In this document: positions 34,514-43,417 of the stretch, piece after piece
How the letters are laid out: each line of letters opens with the position of its first letter
Numbering within the stretch: position 1 is the first letter of the stretch
Assembly (NCBI GenBank): GCA_005787685.1
Contig: SYAC01000018.1
Location: 1 to 47,835 of the forward strand
DNA: 47,835 nt
From: Planctomycetia bacterium
GTDB lineage: Bacteria > Planctomycetota > Phycisphaerae > Phycisphaerales > SM1A02
Direction of reading: 5' to 3'
Translations under genes and position numbers: made by a program
The notes under the pieces: generated by a model
Seen by the model: the letters and a program-made list of their open reading frames with translations, nothing else
Databases searched by the model: none
What the model was told of the DNA's origin: nothing

Positions 34514-36475
34514 ATGCAGGACAAAGCACATCCGACTTCAGCATCACATCATTCGCCGAAAGCGGTCGTATTCACCCCCAAGCAAACCGCCGCGCTTTCA
34601 CTAGCCGCCATTGGAATTGTCTTTGGCGACATTGGAACCAGCCCCCTGTACGCGCTGAAAGCCTGCATAGAGCATCGCAGCACCGCCAGTCCAATCGATG
34701 AGAAATACATTATTGGAATTCTGTCCATGATGACATGGGCGCTGTTGATCACGGTGAATCTGAAATATCTACTTATCATTCTGCGCGCCACCAATCACGG
34801 TGAGGGCGGAATATTTTCGTTGCTCTCGCTTATTCCAAGATCGCTGAATAAGGGTCGGGGCTTGTCAACGCGCATGATTGTGTTGCTGGCCATGTTGGGG
34901 GCTGGACTTTTATTTGGCGATGGTTTGATCACTCCAAGCATTTCGGTGCTCAGCGCGGTGGAAGGTCTGAAGGAGTTGCCCAACTCGCCAACATGGATTG
35001 ATCAGGCGATTCTGCCAATTACATTGACTATTTTAATCGGACTGTTTGCGGTGCAGCAATTTGGAACTGGCAGCATTGGAAAGTTTTTTGGTCCCATCAT
35101 GATTGCTTGGTTTCTTTTGCTTGCGGTCATGGGGCTTTATCAGATTCAGAAGAATCCGCAAATCATTCAAGCGTTGAATCCCATGTACGTTTGGTACTTC
35201 ATTCAAAGCGATCCATTTCAAGCATTCACCGTGCTGGGTTCCGTGGTGCTTGTGGTCACGGGCGCGGAGGCGTTGTACGCCGATGTTGGCCACTTTGGAA
35301 AGTTTCCAATTCAACTCGCTTGGTACGCCATTGTGCTGCCATCGCTTTTGTTGAATTACTTTGGACAGGGCGCGTATGTGTTGAATTTCATCCAACAGGG
35401 CGCGCTGGATATGGAATCGATGAAATCGCTTCGGCCATTCTTTGACATGGTGCCAGCATGGGGAATTGTTCCGCTGGTCATGATCTCAACCATCGCCGCA
35501 ATTATCGCTAGTCAAGCCATGATCAGCGGCGTATTCAGTATTGCGCGGCAGGCGGTGCGGCTGGGATATTTGCCGCGCTTGCGCGTGGTGCACACGAGTA
35601 GCGATACCGAAGGTCAAATTTATTTGCCCGCGCTGAATGTAATCATGTTGGTTGGTTGCGTGATGACCGTGATTCTTTTCCCAAGCAGCGAAAAACTTGG
35701 CAGCGCGTATGGCATCGCGGTCACGGGCGACATGATCATTACCACGCTCTTGTTCAGCATTATGGCGCGGCGTCGTTGGCGCTGGCACCGATGGCAAGTT
35801 GTGGTGGTGGGGTCATTCTTCCTGGCGATCGATGGTCTTTTCTTTAGCGCGAATTTGCTCAAGGCGCTCACCGGTGGGTGGTTCACTATTACCATTGCGC
35901 TGGGCGCCACCATGATCATGCTGGTTTGGCAGCAGGGCTCTTATTTGATGGGCAAAAAATTCGCGGAAACATCCAGCAATATCCATGAGTTTTTGGCAAC
36001 CTTGTGGGTGAAAGAAGTTCCCCGCGTGCCGGGCACAGCGGTGTTTCTGACCACCAACAACGCCACTCCCTTCTCGCTGGCCTCGTTTGTGGAGCACAGC
36101 CATGTCTTGCATCAACAGGTTTTGCTGGTCAGCGTGACGCCAATCAATTTGCCCGTGGCTCCCGCCCATCGGCAAGTTCGGGTCACTTGGATGCCCGATG
36201 GTTTTTATAAAATTTCCGCGCAGTGTGGATTTATGGAGAGCCCCGACATTCCAAAATTATTGGAGAAGGCGCGCGCGCATGGTCTTCAATGGGATCCCGA
36301 AAGCACCACCTATTTCTCGCGGCGCGTGGTGGTGTTGACCACAGGCAATTCACCCATGGCGCTTTGGCGCAAGCGCTTATTTGCCTCCTTGTCCAGTGTG
36401 TCGACCGACAGCGTTCGCACTTTTAATTTGCCGCCAAGCCGCGTGGTTGAGTTCGGCGTGCAAATGGAGTTGTAA
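34514..36475 (+). CDS. kup: Low-affinity potassium transporter, Kup family
   Basis: A 653-residue protein with about 12 hydrophobic segments in the first 450 residues and a C-terminal cytoplasmic domain, as in Kup/HAK/KT proteins. The family start LSLAAIGIVFGDIGTSPLYALKA is diagnostic. Further motifs are NHGEGGIFSLLSLIP, LGAGLLFGDGLITPSISVLSAVEG, TGAEALYADVGHFGK and ASQAMISGVFSIARQAVRLG. It imports K+ with H+ at the inner membrane. Its stop is 3 nt before the next gene (36479), so it may form an operon with the ABC-type exporter downstream. Confidence 0.95.
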   Translation: MQDKAHPTSASHHSPKAVVFTPKQTAALSLAAIGIVFGDIGTSPLYALKACIEHRSTASPIDEKYIIGILSMMTWALLITVNLKYLLIILRATNHGEGGIFSLLSLIPRSLNKGRGLSTRMIVLLAMLGAGLLFGDGLITPSISVLSAVEGLKELPNSPTWIDQAILPITLTILIGLFAVQQFGTGSIGKFFGPIMIAWFLLLAVMGLYQIQKNPQIIQALNPMYVWYFIQSDPFQAFTVLGSVVLVVTGAEALYADVGHFGKFPIQLAWYAIVLPSLLLNYFGQGAYVLNFIQQGALDMESMKSLRPFFDMVPAWGIVPLVMISTIAAIIASQAMISGVFSIARQAVRLGYLPRLRVVHTSSDTEGQIYLPALNVIMLVGCVMTVILFPSSEKLGSAYGIAVTGDMIITTLLFSIMARRRWRWHRWQVVVVGSFFLAIDGLFFSANLLKALTGGWFTITIALGATMIMLVWQQGSYLMGKKFAETSSNIHEFLATLWVKEVPRVPGTAVFLTTNNATPFSLASFVEHSHVLHQQVLLVSVTPINLPVAPAHRQVRVTWMPDGFYKISAQCGFMESPDIPKLLEKARAHGLQWDPESTTYFSRRVVVLTTGNSPMALWRKRLFASLSSVSTDSVRTFNLPPSRVVEFGVQMEL

Positions 36476-36478
36476 ACC

Positions 36479-37642
36479 GTGCGCCTGATCGCCTTAAAAA
36501 TGTTGTTTGGTGATAGCGCAAAGTTCTACGGCATTTTGCTGGGACTCACGTTTGCCACACTTCTGATTACGCAGCAAGCCGCCATTTTTGTGGGTTTAAT
36601 GAGCCGCACCTACGCCTTGATTGAGGAAACGCCGCAAGCCGATTTATGGGTGACCGATCCAACCATGCAATTCGTGGACGACACAAAACCCATGCAGGTG
36701 ACCGCGCTTGACCGCGTGCGTAGTGTGAGTGGAATTGAGTGGGCTAGTCCACTGTTCAAGGGATTGCTTGTGGCCAAGTTGCCAAACGGTGGTCGGCAAA
36801 TATGCGATGTGATTGGCGTGGACGACGCCACTCTAATTGGCGCGCCTGCCACCATGTTGAAAGGCAAGTTGGAGGATTTACGAAAGACCGACGCAATTTT
36901 TATTGAGAGTCGCGGCGCGGGCAAGCAACTCTTACAACCACTCACGCAGGACAAGAATGGACCAAAGAGGCCAATGCAAGTTGGTGATGAATTGGAGTTG
37001 AACGAACGCCGAGCGGTGATCGCCGGCATTGCAGACACGCGTCCGTCGTTTCAAAATGTTCCAATCATCTATACGACATATTTACGCGCCGTGGGATTTG
37101 CGCCGGCGAATCGCCGCACGCTCAGCATTATTTTGGTGAAGGCACTGCCTGGTCAGGACTTGCCTGCATTGCAAAACCGCATTCAATTGCAAACCGGACT
37201 CGCCGCCTACACGCCTGCTGAATTTAGCTGGAAAACCCTAGATTATTGGATGACGCAGACTGGCATTCCAATTAATTTTGGCATGGCCATCATGCTTGGT
37301 TTTTTAGTGGGCGTGGCCATCGCCGGGCAAATGTTCTACAACTTTACGCTTGATAATTTACGCTATTTCGGAGCCATGAAAGCCATGGGCGCCACAAGTC
37401 GTCAGCTTTTGCAAATGGTGGCGATGCAAGGCTTGGCCGCGGGCGTGCTTGGTTTGGGTTTAGGTCTTGGAGCCACGGCGCTTTTTGGTTTATTGATTCC
37501 AGGTGATCGCTTGGCGTTCAAACTGACATGGCATCTTCCAATCATGTCAACCATTTCGGTGATCATTATTGTGCTGGGCTCAAGTGGACTTTCCATGTGG
37601 AAAGTGATCCGCCTTGATCCCACGGAAGTGTTCAGCGGATGA
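36479..37642 (+). CDS. ABC exporter permease, DevC-like (FtsX domain)
   Basis: A 387-residue protein starting with GTG 3 nt after kup. There is a membrane helix near 18-38 and a large extracytoplasmic domain (about 40-260, with LIEETPQADLWVTDPTMQFV at its start). Three C-terminal helices (about 265-290, 315-345, 355-380) match the FtsX/MacB permease domain (FGAMKAMGATSRQLLQMVAM). The sequence is close to the DevC permeases of the heterocyst-glycolipid exporter family. With the overlapping ATPase and the following HlyD-type protein it would move a lipid-like or other small substrate across the envelope; the substrate is unknown. Confidence 0.85.
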   Translation: MRLIALKMLFGDSAKFYGILLGLTFATLLITQQAAIFVGLMSRTYALIEETPQADLWVTDPTMQFVDDTKPMQVTALDRVRSVSGIEWASPLFKGLLVAKLPNGGRQICDVIGVDDATLIGAPATMLKGKLEDLRKTDAIFIESRGAGKQLLQPLTQDKNGPKRPMQVGDELELNERRAVIAGIADTRPSFQNVPIIYTTYLRAVGFAPANRRTLSIILVKALPGQDLPALQNRIQLQTGLAAYTPAEFSWKTLDYWMTQTGIPINFGMAIMLGFLVGVAIAGQMFYNFTLDNLRYFGAMKAMGATSRQLLQMVAMQGLAAGVLGLGLGLGATALFGLLIPGDRLAFKLTWHLPIMSTISVIIIVLGSSGLSMWKVIRLDPTEVFSG

Positions 37643-38379
37643 GCGGCCAGCCAGCGATTTTTTGCGAAAGAGTCGCCAAGACCTACGGCGAAGGCGAATC
37701 CGCGGTCAAGGCTTTGCGCGGAATAGATTTAAACGCCAACTTTGGCGAGATTGTGGCGTTGGTGGGTCCAAGCGGTTGTGGAAAGACCACGCTCATTTCA
37801 ATATTTGCCGCCATTTTGTCGCGCAGCAACGGCATACTGCGCCTTGTTGGGAAGGATCCAGATGCCATGAGCAATCAAGCGCGCGCGTTGTTTCGTCGCA
37901 AGCAAGTTGGATTTATTTTTCAGCAGTTCAATTTAGTTCCGCAAATTTCCGTTTTGGAAAATGTGGCTATTCCGCTGCTTTTACGCGGCGAAAACCGAAA
38001 CGAGGCCTTGGATCGAGCCGAAAAATTATTGACCGATGTTGGTCTGCACAGCCGCGCTCGAACCAAGCCGTCCAAACTTTCGGGTGGTCAACAACAGCGC
38101 GTGGCCATTGCCCGCAGTTTAATTCACGAGCCAAGCATTTTGGTGTGTGACGAACCCACCAGCGCGCTTGATGGCGCGACGGGCCAGCGCGTCATGGAAC
38201 TTATACGCGAGCAGGGGCGTCGCCCCGATAGACTTGTTGTTCTTGTGACCCACGACGAGCGCATTTACCACTTTGCCGACCGCATTGCCCACATGGACGA
38301 TGGATTGATCACACGCATTGTGAGCAGCGATGTGGAACTCGCCGCATTGCAAGCCGCCGCATTTGAAAAAGGAAAATAA
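37639..38379 (+). CDS. ABC exporter ATP-binding protein, DevA-like
   Basis: A 246-residue ATPase. Walker A GPSGCGKTTLIS, Q-loop IFQQFNLVPQ, signature LSGGQQQRVAIARSL, Walker B ILVCDEPTSAL and the switch His in VTHDERI are all intact. The class is the MacB/LolD/DevA type that drives FtsX-domain permeases. It overlaps the permease stop by 4 nt (ATGA) and is followed 1 nt later by the membrane-fusion gene, giving a permease-ATPase-adaptor order. Confidence 0.92.
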   Translation: MSGQPAIFCERVAKTYGEGESAVKALRGIDLNANFGEIVALVGPSGCGKTTLISIFAAILSRSNGILRLVGKDPDAMSNQARALFRRKQVGFIFQQFNLVPQISVLENVAIPLLLRGENRNEALDRAEKLLTDVGLHSRARTKPSKLSGGQQQRVAIARSLIHEPSILVCDEPTSALDGATGQRVMELIREQGRRPDRLVVLVTHDERIYHFADRIAHMDDGLITRIVSSDVELAALQAAAFEKGK

Positions 38380-38380
38380 A

Positions 38381-39508
38381 ATGAAATTACGATTCATCCT
38401 TCTTCCCATCGTCGCCATCGTTGGTATTGGTCTTGCCGTCTACACCGTTTACAAGCAAAGTCGACCAGTTCCCAACGCGCCTCCAAGCGGCCAACCCACC
38501 AAGAGTCCGTTTTCAAATCGGGTTGCCGGCAGTGGCTTGGTTGAACCCGCCACGGAAATTATGAACATTGGAACTTCCATTTCTTGCATCGTTCAAAGTG
38601 TGCAGGTAGTTGAGGGGCAATTGGTCAAGAAGGGCGATGTGTTGTTCACCCTAGATCAACGCGACTTTGCGGCGCAATTGGTGGCCGCCAAGGCCAAATG
38701 GGAGGTGGCCCTTCGCAAGGTGGATCAGTTGAAATCCATGCCGCGTGCGGAGGAGGTTGATCGTTGCAAAGCCATCGTGGCGCAGCGGCAGTCGGCACTA
38801 GATGACGCCACGTTGCGTCTTGAACGCCTCAACGCCGTTGAGGATCAAACGGCCATCAGCGCCAACGAAAGACCAACGCGCATATTTGAAATCAATCTCA
38901 CCACATCGCGCCTAGCCGAAGCCAAGGCCGAGTTGGCCAAGATGATGAAAGGCACGTATCCCGAGGACCTTGCGGTGGCTGTGGCCGATGCCAAAGTAAG
39001 CGAATCCGAAGTTCAGATATTGCAGACCGACATTGATCAGAGCTTGGTGAAGTCGCCGATCGATGGCACCGTGCTACGGGTCAATATTCGTCCTGGTGAA
39101 TTTGCCTTGGCCGGTGCGATGCGTGATGGATTGGTGGTGGTGGGGCAACTCACGCCGCTGCATATTCGTGTGGATGTGGATGAGCTTGACGCGTGGCGCT
39201 TTGATCCCAAAGGCAAGGCCGTGGCGGTGCTACGCGGTGGAAAAATTGTTGAGTTTCCCATTGAATATGTGCGTACGATTCCAGTGGTTATTCCCAAGCG
39301 CACGCTCACGGGTGAAAATTCCGAGCGTATTGACACGCGCGTGATGGAGATGATTTATCGATTCACTCAGGATGACCCCAAAGTGTTGCCAGGGCAATTA
39401 TTGGATATTTACATTGATAGCGGTTTGATTTCGCCGTCAACGCCTGCAAGTCTTCCAGGACAAACTACTGAGCCCACAAAACCCGTTGAGCCAACCCAGC
39501 CTGTGTGA
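38381..39508 (+). CDS. HlyD-family membrane-fusion protein, DevB-like
   Basis: A 375-residue protein with a single N-terminal membrane anchor (residues 6-23) and then a periplasmic part. A lipoyl-like barrel half (GSGLVEPATEIMNIGTSIS and VVEGQLVKKGDVLFTLDQRD) is followed by a long helical hairpin (about 95-220) and the second half (SPIDGTVLRVNIRPGEFA). A Thr/Pro/Glu-rich tail ends the protein. It links an inner-membrane exporter to an outer-membrane channel, but no TolC-type gene is in the window. The ATG at 38381 is chosen; a longer open frame upstream overlaps the ATPase gene. Confidence 0.85.
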   Translation: MKLRFILLPIVAIVGIGLAVYTVYKQSRPVPNAPPSGQPTKSPFSNRVAGSGLVEPATEIMNIGTSISCIVQSVQVVEGQLVKKGDVLFTLDQRDFAAQLVAAKAKWEVALRKVDQLKSMPRAEEVDRCKAIVAQRQSALDDATLRLERLNAVEDQTAISANERPTRIFEINLTTSRLAEAKAELAKMMKGTYPEDLAVAVADAKVSESEVQILQTDIDQSLVKSPIDGTVLRVNIRPGEFALAGAMRDGLVVVGQLTPLHIRVDVDELDAWRFDPKGKAVAVLRGGKIVEFPIEYVRTIPVVIPKRTLTGENSERIDTRVMEMIYRFTQDDPKVLPGQLLDIYIDSGLISPSTPASLPGQTTEPTKPVEPTQPV

Positions 39509-39548
39509 CACAACCCAAGCTGTTTCAAGTTCAACGCGATCGTAATCC

Positions 39549-40397
39549 TTAGCGAACAATCAACACTGGTCGAGTGCTGCGATGCACCAAGTCTGTGGCA
39601 ACACTGCCTAGCAACAGTTTGCTCATGCCGGTTGCTGCCGTCGTTCCAACCACAATTACATCAGCGTTGCGATCCTCGGCCACATCAAGCAGCACTTCAA
39701 CGGCGGAGCCTGGGCATGTAAGCCCTTGCACACGCACTCCAGCGGCCGAAAGTTTTTTAGTTCGCTCGGATAATCCAGTGCGCGCAATGGTGTCACTTTC
39801 GCCAGCCTCCACAATAGGAACGGCTGGAACTTCCACGCCCACAAATGGACCGGCTACTTGCGTGGAATGCAGCAAACTCACTTCGGCGTTCTCAAATGGA
39901 GCCGCCACACGCACAGCGAATTCGCTGGCGCGGTCTGCTTCGGGTGAAAAATCGGCGCTCACCAGCAAGTTTTTGAAAGACACGGGGCGCACGGCGTCCG
40001 TTGGATGTACCACCAAGGTTGGAGTGGTCGCCAATTTCAATGTGGCATCGGCCACCGAACCCATGAAAATACGGCTCAGCATATTTCTGCCGCGGCTTCC
40101 AATGACCAACAAATCGCAACCGGATTCGCGCGCAATCTTGGACACCACTCCAGCGGGTGCGCCTTGGAGCAATTGAACTTCCGTTGGAATTCCTCGTTCC
40201 ATTTCGCACGCGGCCAAGCCGTTCAAACACACTCGTACCTCTTCTTCGCTTAATCCGTGGTCATCCTTGGTGTATGCATGTACCAACAACAGCGAGGCTT
40301 TATGAACGCGCGCCAATTCAGCGGCCCAACTCAACGCCGTAGCGGCCGGTAGTGAAAAGTCCGTTCCAACAGTGATCAGCCGAAGCGAATTTATCAT
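39549..40397 (-). CDS. Universal stress protein with two Usp domains
   Basis: A 282-residue protein. Two tandem Usp folds each end in the ATP-binding-type motif: LVIGSRGRNMLSRIFMGSV in the first, IVVGTTAATGMSKLLLGSV in the second. Start ATG 40397 has AAGGAG at a spacing of about 9 nt. Usp proteins help survival under stress, sometimes by binding ATP and regulating transporters. It is divergent from the cation transporter gene, 61 nt between starts, so the two may share regulation. Confidence 0.9.
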   Translation of the reverse strand: MINSLRLITVGTDFSLPAATALSWAAELARVHKASLLLVHAYTKDDHGLSEEEVRVCLNGLAACEMERGIPTEVQLLQGAPAGVVSKIARESGCDLLVIGSRGRNMLSRIFMGSVADATLKLATTPTLVVHPTDAVRPVSFKNLLVSADFSPEADRASEFAVRVAAPFENAEVSLLHSTQVAGPFVGVEVPAVPIVEAGESDTIARTGLSERTKKLSAAGVRVQGLTCPGSAVEVLLDVAEDRNADVIVVGTTAATGMSKLLLGSVATDLVHRSTRPVLIVR

Positions 40398-40445
40398 GGA
40401 TGCGTTCTCCTTGAAGATGGTACTTCTAATTTGCCCATGCAGGAG

Positions 40446-40451
40446 TAACAT
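40446..40451 (+). promoter_or_regulatory. Leaderless-type -10 hexamer TAACAT
   Basis: TAACAT ends 7 nt before the GTG at 40459 and supports it over the ATG at 40417. Confidence 0.4.
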
Positions 40452-40458
40452 TTCCTTT

Positions 40459-41340
40459 GTGAGCACCGCAAAGGTCGAACATCGCGCCGCGCGCATTGGG
40501 TTGGTCACCTCGGGGGTGATTTTACTCACAAAGCTTGCGGCGTGGCGCGTTACTGGAAGCACCGCCGTCTTTAGCGACGCCATGGAAAGCGTGGTGAATG
40601 TTGCGGCTAGCGCGTTGGTGATGTGGAGCGTGTGGATGGCCAATCGTCCCGCCGATCAAACCCACCCGTATGGCCACGGTAAAGCCGAATTTTTAAGCTC
40701 CGCCATGGAAGGCGGCATGATTAGCGTGGCCATGTTGGTGGTCATGGTGCGCGCCACGCTGGAGCTCATTGATGGCGGCGCGTCCATTGTGAAAATTGAT
40801 ATTGGCTTATTGCTTCTTGCGTTCACCATTATGGCTAATGGTGGCGTGGGATTGTGGTTGACTCACATTGGTCGCAAAACCAAAAGCAGCGCGCTGCATG
40901 CCGATGGAATCCATTTCATTTCCGATGCGTGGACCAGTGGCGCGGCCGTGGTCTCGCTGTTACTTGTTCGTTGGACGGGTTTGGAATTCATTGATCCAAT
41001 TATTGGCTTGATCATGGCGTGCTGGGTTGGCTTTATTGGCTATCGACTTATTCGCCGCGCGCTTGGTGATTTGCTCGATGAGCAAGATCTTGCCGATCTT
41101 GCCAAGGTTGAAACAATTTTGAACGACCATGTTCGTCAAAATGGACCTTTGCCGCGCATCCTTTCATTTCACAAAGTTCGCACGCGCCACAGTGGGCGCG
41201 ACCATTGGGTGGACTTTCATTTGCAACTTTCCCCCAACATGGATTTAAAAAGCGCGCATGATGTGGCCAGTGAAATAGAAAATAAGATCGAGGCTGCGCT
41301 GGGTGGAACAGCCACGGCGCACATAGAGCCCGCACACTGA
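40459..41340 (+). CDS. Cation diffusion facilitator transporter
   Basis: A 293-residue protein with six predicted membrane helices and a soluble C-terminal domain. Family motifs are FSDAMESVVNVAASALVM in helix two and SALHADGIHFISDAWTSG in helix five, each with metal-site Asp/His. A His-containing loop (THPYGHGKAEFLSSAMEGG) matches the DxH(x)PYGHG/FxR pattern. It exports Zn2+, Fe2+, Co2+ or similar in exchange for H+; the metal cannot be told. The start is GTG 40459. Confidence 0.9.
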   Translation: MSTAKVEHRAARIGLVTSGVILLTKLAAWRVTGSTAVFSDAMESVVNVAASALVMWSVWMANRPADQTHPYGHGKAEFLSSAMEGGMISVAMLVVMVRATLELIDGGASIVKIDIGLLLLAFTIMANGGVGLWLTHIGRKTKSSALHADGIHFISDAWTSGAAVVSLLLVRWTGLEFIDPIIGLIMACWVGFIGYRLIRRALGDLLDEQDLADLAKVETILNDHVRQNGPLPRILSFHKVRTRHSGRDHWVDFHLQLSPNMDLKSAHDVASEIENKIEAALGGTATAHIEPAH

Positions 41341-41363
41341 ATTGAAGGTCTTTTCAAGCTGTT

Positions 41364-42548
41364 TTATAGCAACAGCCAGCCAGTCAGCGCGCACAGTGCC
41401 ACGATTGCCGGCACGGGGATGCGTTTGCGCCGCAGCAAGGCGAACGCCCCCAAACAAATCAAGATCATGATTGTTGTTGGTCCGACTAAAAGATTGCCAA
41501 ATGTTCGAATTAACAACGCTGGCGCAATGGAGCCAACAATTGCCGCAAACAACAAGCCAACCACCGCCGCGTTCACGCCCGACAACATTGCGCGCGCCCA
41601 TGTGCGGTGTTTCAGCGTGTCCCAGAATGGAAGCGCCGCCGTCATAAGCAGTAGGCCTGGAATAAATATCGCGCATGTGGCCACAGACGCGCCAAGAACT
41701 GGTGAAACCCGCAGGTCGCTTATGGCGCCAAGAAATGCAGCAAAGGCAAACAGCGGTCCGGGAATTGCTTGCGCCACCCCGTATCCAGCAAGAAATGTAT
41801 TCTCGTCAATCAGACCACCAAGCACAAAGCGTGTTTCTAAAAGTGGCAGCAACACATGGCCTCCTCCAAAAACCAGTGAGCCACTTTGCGCAAACAACGC
41901 CCATGGTGTCCATGTCACCAGCATGCAGCATGCAAACAGCGCTAGTGCGATCACCGCCACGCCTTTGGAGATTGGACTTGTGAAATGTGTCGCCAACGTT
42001 TCTCTAGCTTCTTGGCTCGTCAATGCGAACAAGCCAAGCACCGCGCCAATGAGTAAAACCCAACCCGGCGCAATTGTGTCGCGTAATACAAAACTGAATA
42101 ATCCCGCGGCGATCGCAAGCACTTTGCGCCGCGTATCTGGCGCAAGCAAGGCAAACATTTGTATGGACGCCAGTGCCACCACCGCAGTGGCCGCCGCTTT
42201 CAGTCCCTGCAACCAACCCGCGTTTGAAAGTTCACCGGGATAGAGCACCGTGATAGCCACCGCGTACATCATGCAGGCGCTGGGTAAAGTGAAACCAACC
42301 CACGCAGCGATTCCGCCCGCAATTCCGGCGCGCTCCAAGCCAATTGCAAATCCAACTTGGCTGCTTGAAGGCCCTGGTAAAAAATAGGACAGTGCAACTA
42401 GATCGGCTAGGCGCGACTGAGTCACCCATTGGCGACGCGTGACAAACGCTTCTTGAAAATATCCAAGATGAGCTATTGGTCCACCAAAGGAAAAACATCC
42501 AAGACGCAGGAAGACCATAAATGTTTCACCAACGCGTTTGATATTCAT
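41364..42548 (-). CDS. chrA: Chromate transporter, two-domain ChrA
   Basis: A 394-residue protein with about 12 helices in two similar halves. Each half begins with a CHR-domain signature: FLRLGCFSFGGPIAHLGYFQ near residue 14 and FAQSGSLVFGGGHVLLPLLE near 220. Pro-Gly-Pro motifs appear in both (YFLPGPSSSQVG, QAIPGPLFAFAAF). ChrA expels chromate, giving resistance. It is divergent from the fluoride-channel genes with about 25 nt between starts, so each promoter must lie inside the other gene or overlap. Confidence 0.93.
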   Translation of the reverse strand: MNIKRVGETFMVFLRLGCFSFGGPIAHLGYFQEAFVTRRQWVTQSRLADLVALSYFLPGPSSSQVGFAIGLERAGIAGGIAAWVGFTLPSACMMYAVAITVLYPGELSNAGWLQGLKAAATAVVALASIQMFALLAPDTRRKVLAIAAGLFSFVLRDTIAPGWVLLIGAVLGLFALTSQEARETLATHFTSPISKGVAVIALALFACCMLVTWTPWALFAQSGSLVFGGGHVLLPLLETRFVLGGLIDENTFLAGYGVAQAIPGPLFAFAAFLGAISDLRVSPVLGASVATCAIFIPGLLLMTAALPFWDTLKHRTWARAMLSGVNAAVVGLLFAAIVGSIAPALLIRTFGNLLVGPTTIMILICLGAFALLRRKRIPVPAIVALCALTGWLLL

Positions 42549-42573
42549 GTGATTGATAGACTCGCCAATTCAA

Positions 42574-42957
42574 ATGCTAACTTCGTTTGGCACCACATTG
42601 CTGATTGGATTGAGCGGAGGGCTAGGTGCGGCCATGCGCTTCTTGATTTATTTCATTCTGGATCGCGGACGTCTTTGGCCGCAGTGGAAAATATTGTTAA
42701 GCATCAATTTGCTGGGCTCGTTGGCAATAGGACTTTTTACTGGTTTTATATTGAAAATACAGGGCGACTCTTCCAAATTCGTGAGCGATGTCATGCTGAC
42801 CGGTTTTCTTGGCGGCTTCACGACCTTCAGCGCATTTGCGATTGAATCCACGGAAGGTTTGCAACAGAAGAGCGCCCGCGGGGCCATATTTTTTATGGTC
42901 ACAAGTATTGTTGGTGGTGTAGCACTGGCGTGGCTTGGCCAAAGGCTTGTGCCATGA
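42574..42957 (+). CDS. crcB: Fluoride channel subunit, CrcB/Fluc
   Basis: A 127-residue protein with four helices. Family motifs are GLGAAMRFLIYF, SINLLGSLAIGLFTGF with the pore Asn, and GFLGGFTTFSAFAIES with the Phe-box track. It forms dimeric channels that release fluoride. The ATG at 42574 is chosen; a TTG at 42553 would extend it by seven residues. It overlaps the second crcB by 4 nt (ATGA). No fluoride riboswitch sequence is seen upstream. Confidence 0.9.
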   Translation: MLTSFGTTLLIGLSGGLGAAMRFLIYFILDRGRLWPQWKILLSINLLGSLAIGLFTGFILKIQGDSSKFVSDVMLTGFLGGFTTFSAFAIESTEGLQQKSARGAIFFMVTSIVGGVALAWLGQRLVP

Positions 42958-43400
42958 ATATGAAGCCGCCACCACAGCTGCCCTCGATCTGGCTCATGCT
43001 TGCGGCGGTTTTTTTAGGAGGCAGCATGGGAACTACGCTTCGATTTAGCGCGGAGCAAGCGTGCCACATTGTGTGGGTCGATCTGTGGGTGTCAGTGCTT
43101 GTGGTGAACATACTCGCCACTTTCTTTGCGGCGTGGATTGGCCGCAAGTATCTAATTCGCACACGCGACCGCTTTGTGGATGTGATTGATCCATTTCACA
43201 AAAAAAATCCATTGTTCAATTTGTTTTTTGTCACCGGGTGTATGGGCGGCTTAAGCACGTTCAGTTCATGGGCGCAAGAATTGTGCGAACAGATTTCGCA
43301 TGGTGACATGCTAGATTTTGGGCTGAACCTTGGTCTTTCTCTGCTTTTTGGCATTGCGGCGGCAGTGCTTGGTTTAAAGCTTGGTCAAGCCACAACCTGA
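42954..43400 (+). CDS. crcB: Fluoride channel subunit, second CrcB/Fluc
   Basis: A 148-residue protein starting inside ATGA of the first crcB. Motifs are GGSMGTTLRFSAE, VVNILATFFAAWIG with pore Asn and GCMGGLSTFSSWAQE. The loop between helices two and three is longer than in its partner (about RKYLIRTRDRFVDVIDP). Two overlapping, unequal crcB genes imply a heterodimeric channel, as in some Gram-positive bacteria, not a homodimer. Confidence 0.88.
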   Translation: MNMKPPPQLPSIWLMLAAVFLGGSMGTTLRFSAEQACHIVWVDLWVSVLVVNILATFFAAWIGRKYLIRTRDRFVDVIDPFHKKNPLFNLFFVTGCMGGLSTFSSWAQELCEQISHGDMLDFGLNLGLSLLFGIAAAVLGLKLGQATT

Positions 43401-43405
43401 TGCGA

Positions 43406-43411
43406 TAGGCT
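43406..43411 (+). promoter_or_regulatory. Leaderless-type -10 hexamer TAGGCT
   Basis: TAGGCT ends 6 nt before the ATG at 43418. TTGGTC lies 19 nt upstream of it. Confidence 0.45.
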
Positions 43412-43417
43412 TGCCGC

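Noticed and set aside
42540-42574. Fluoride riboswitch before crcB
   Set aside because: Only about 25 nt separate it from the divergent chrA start, and no riboswitch core sequence is visible.
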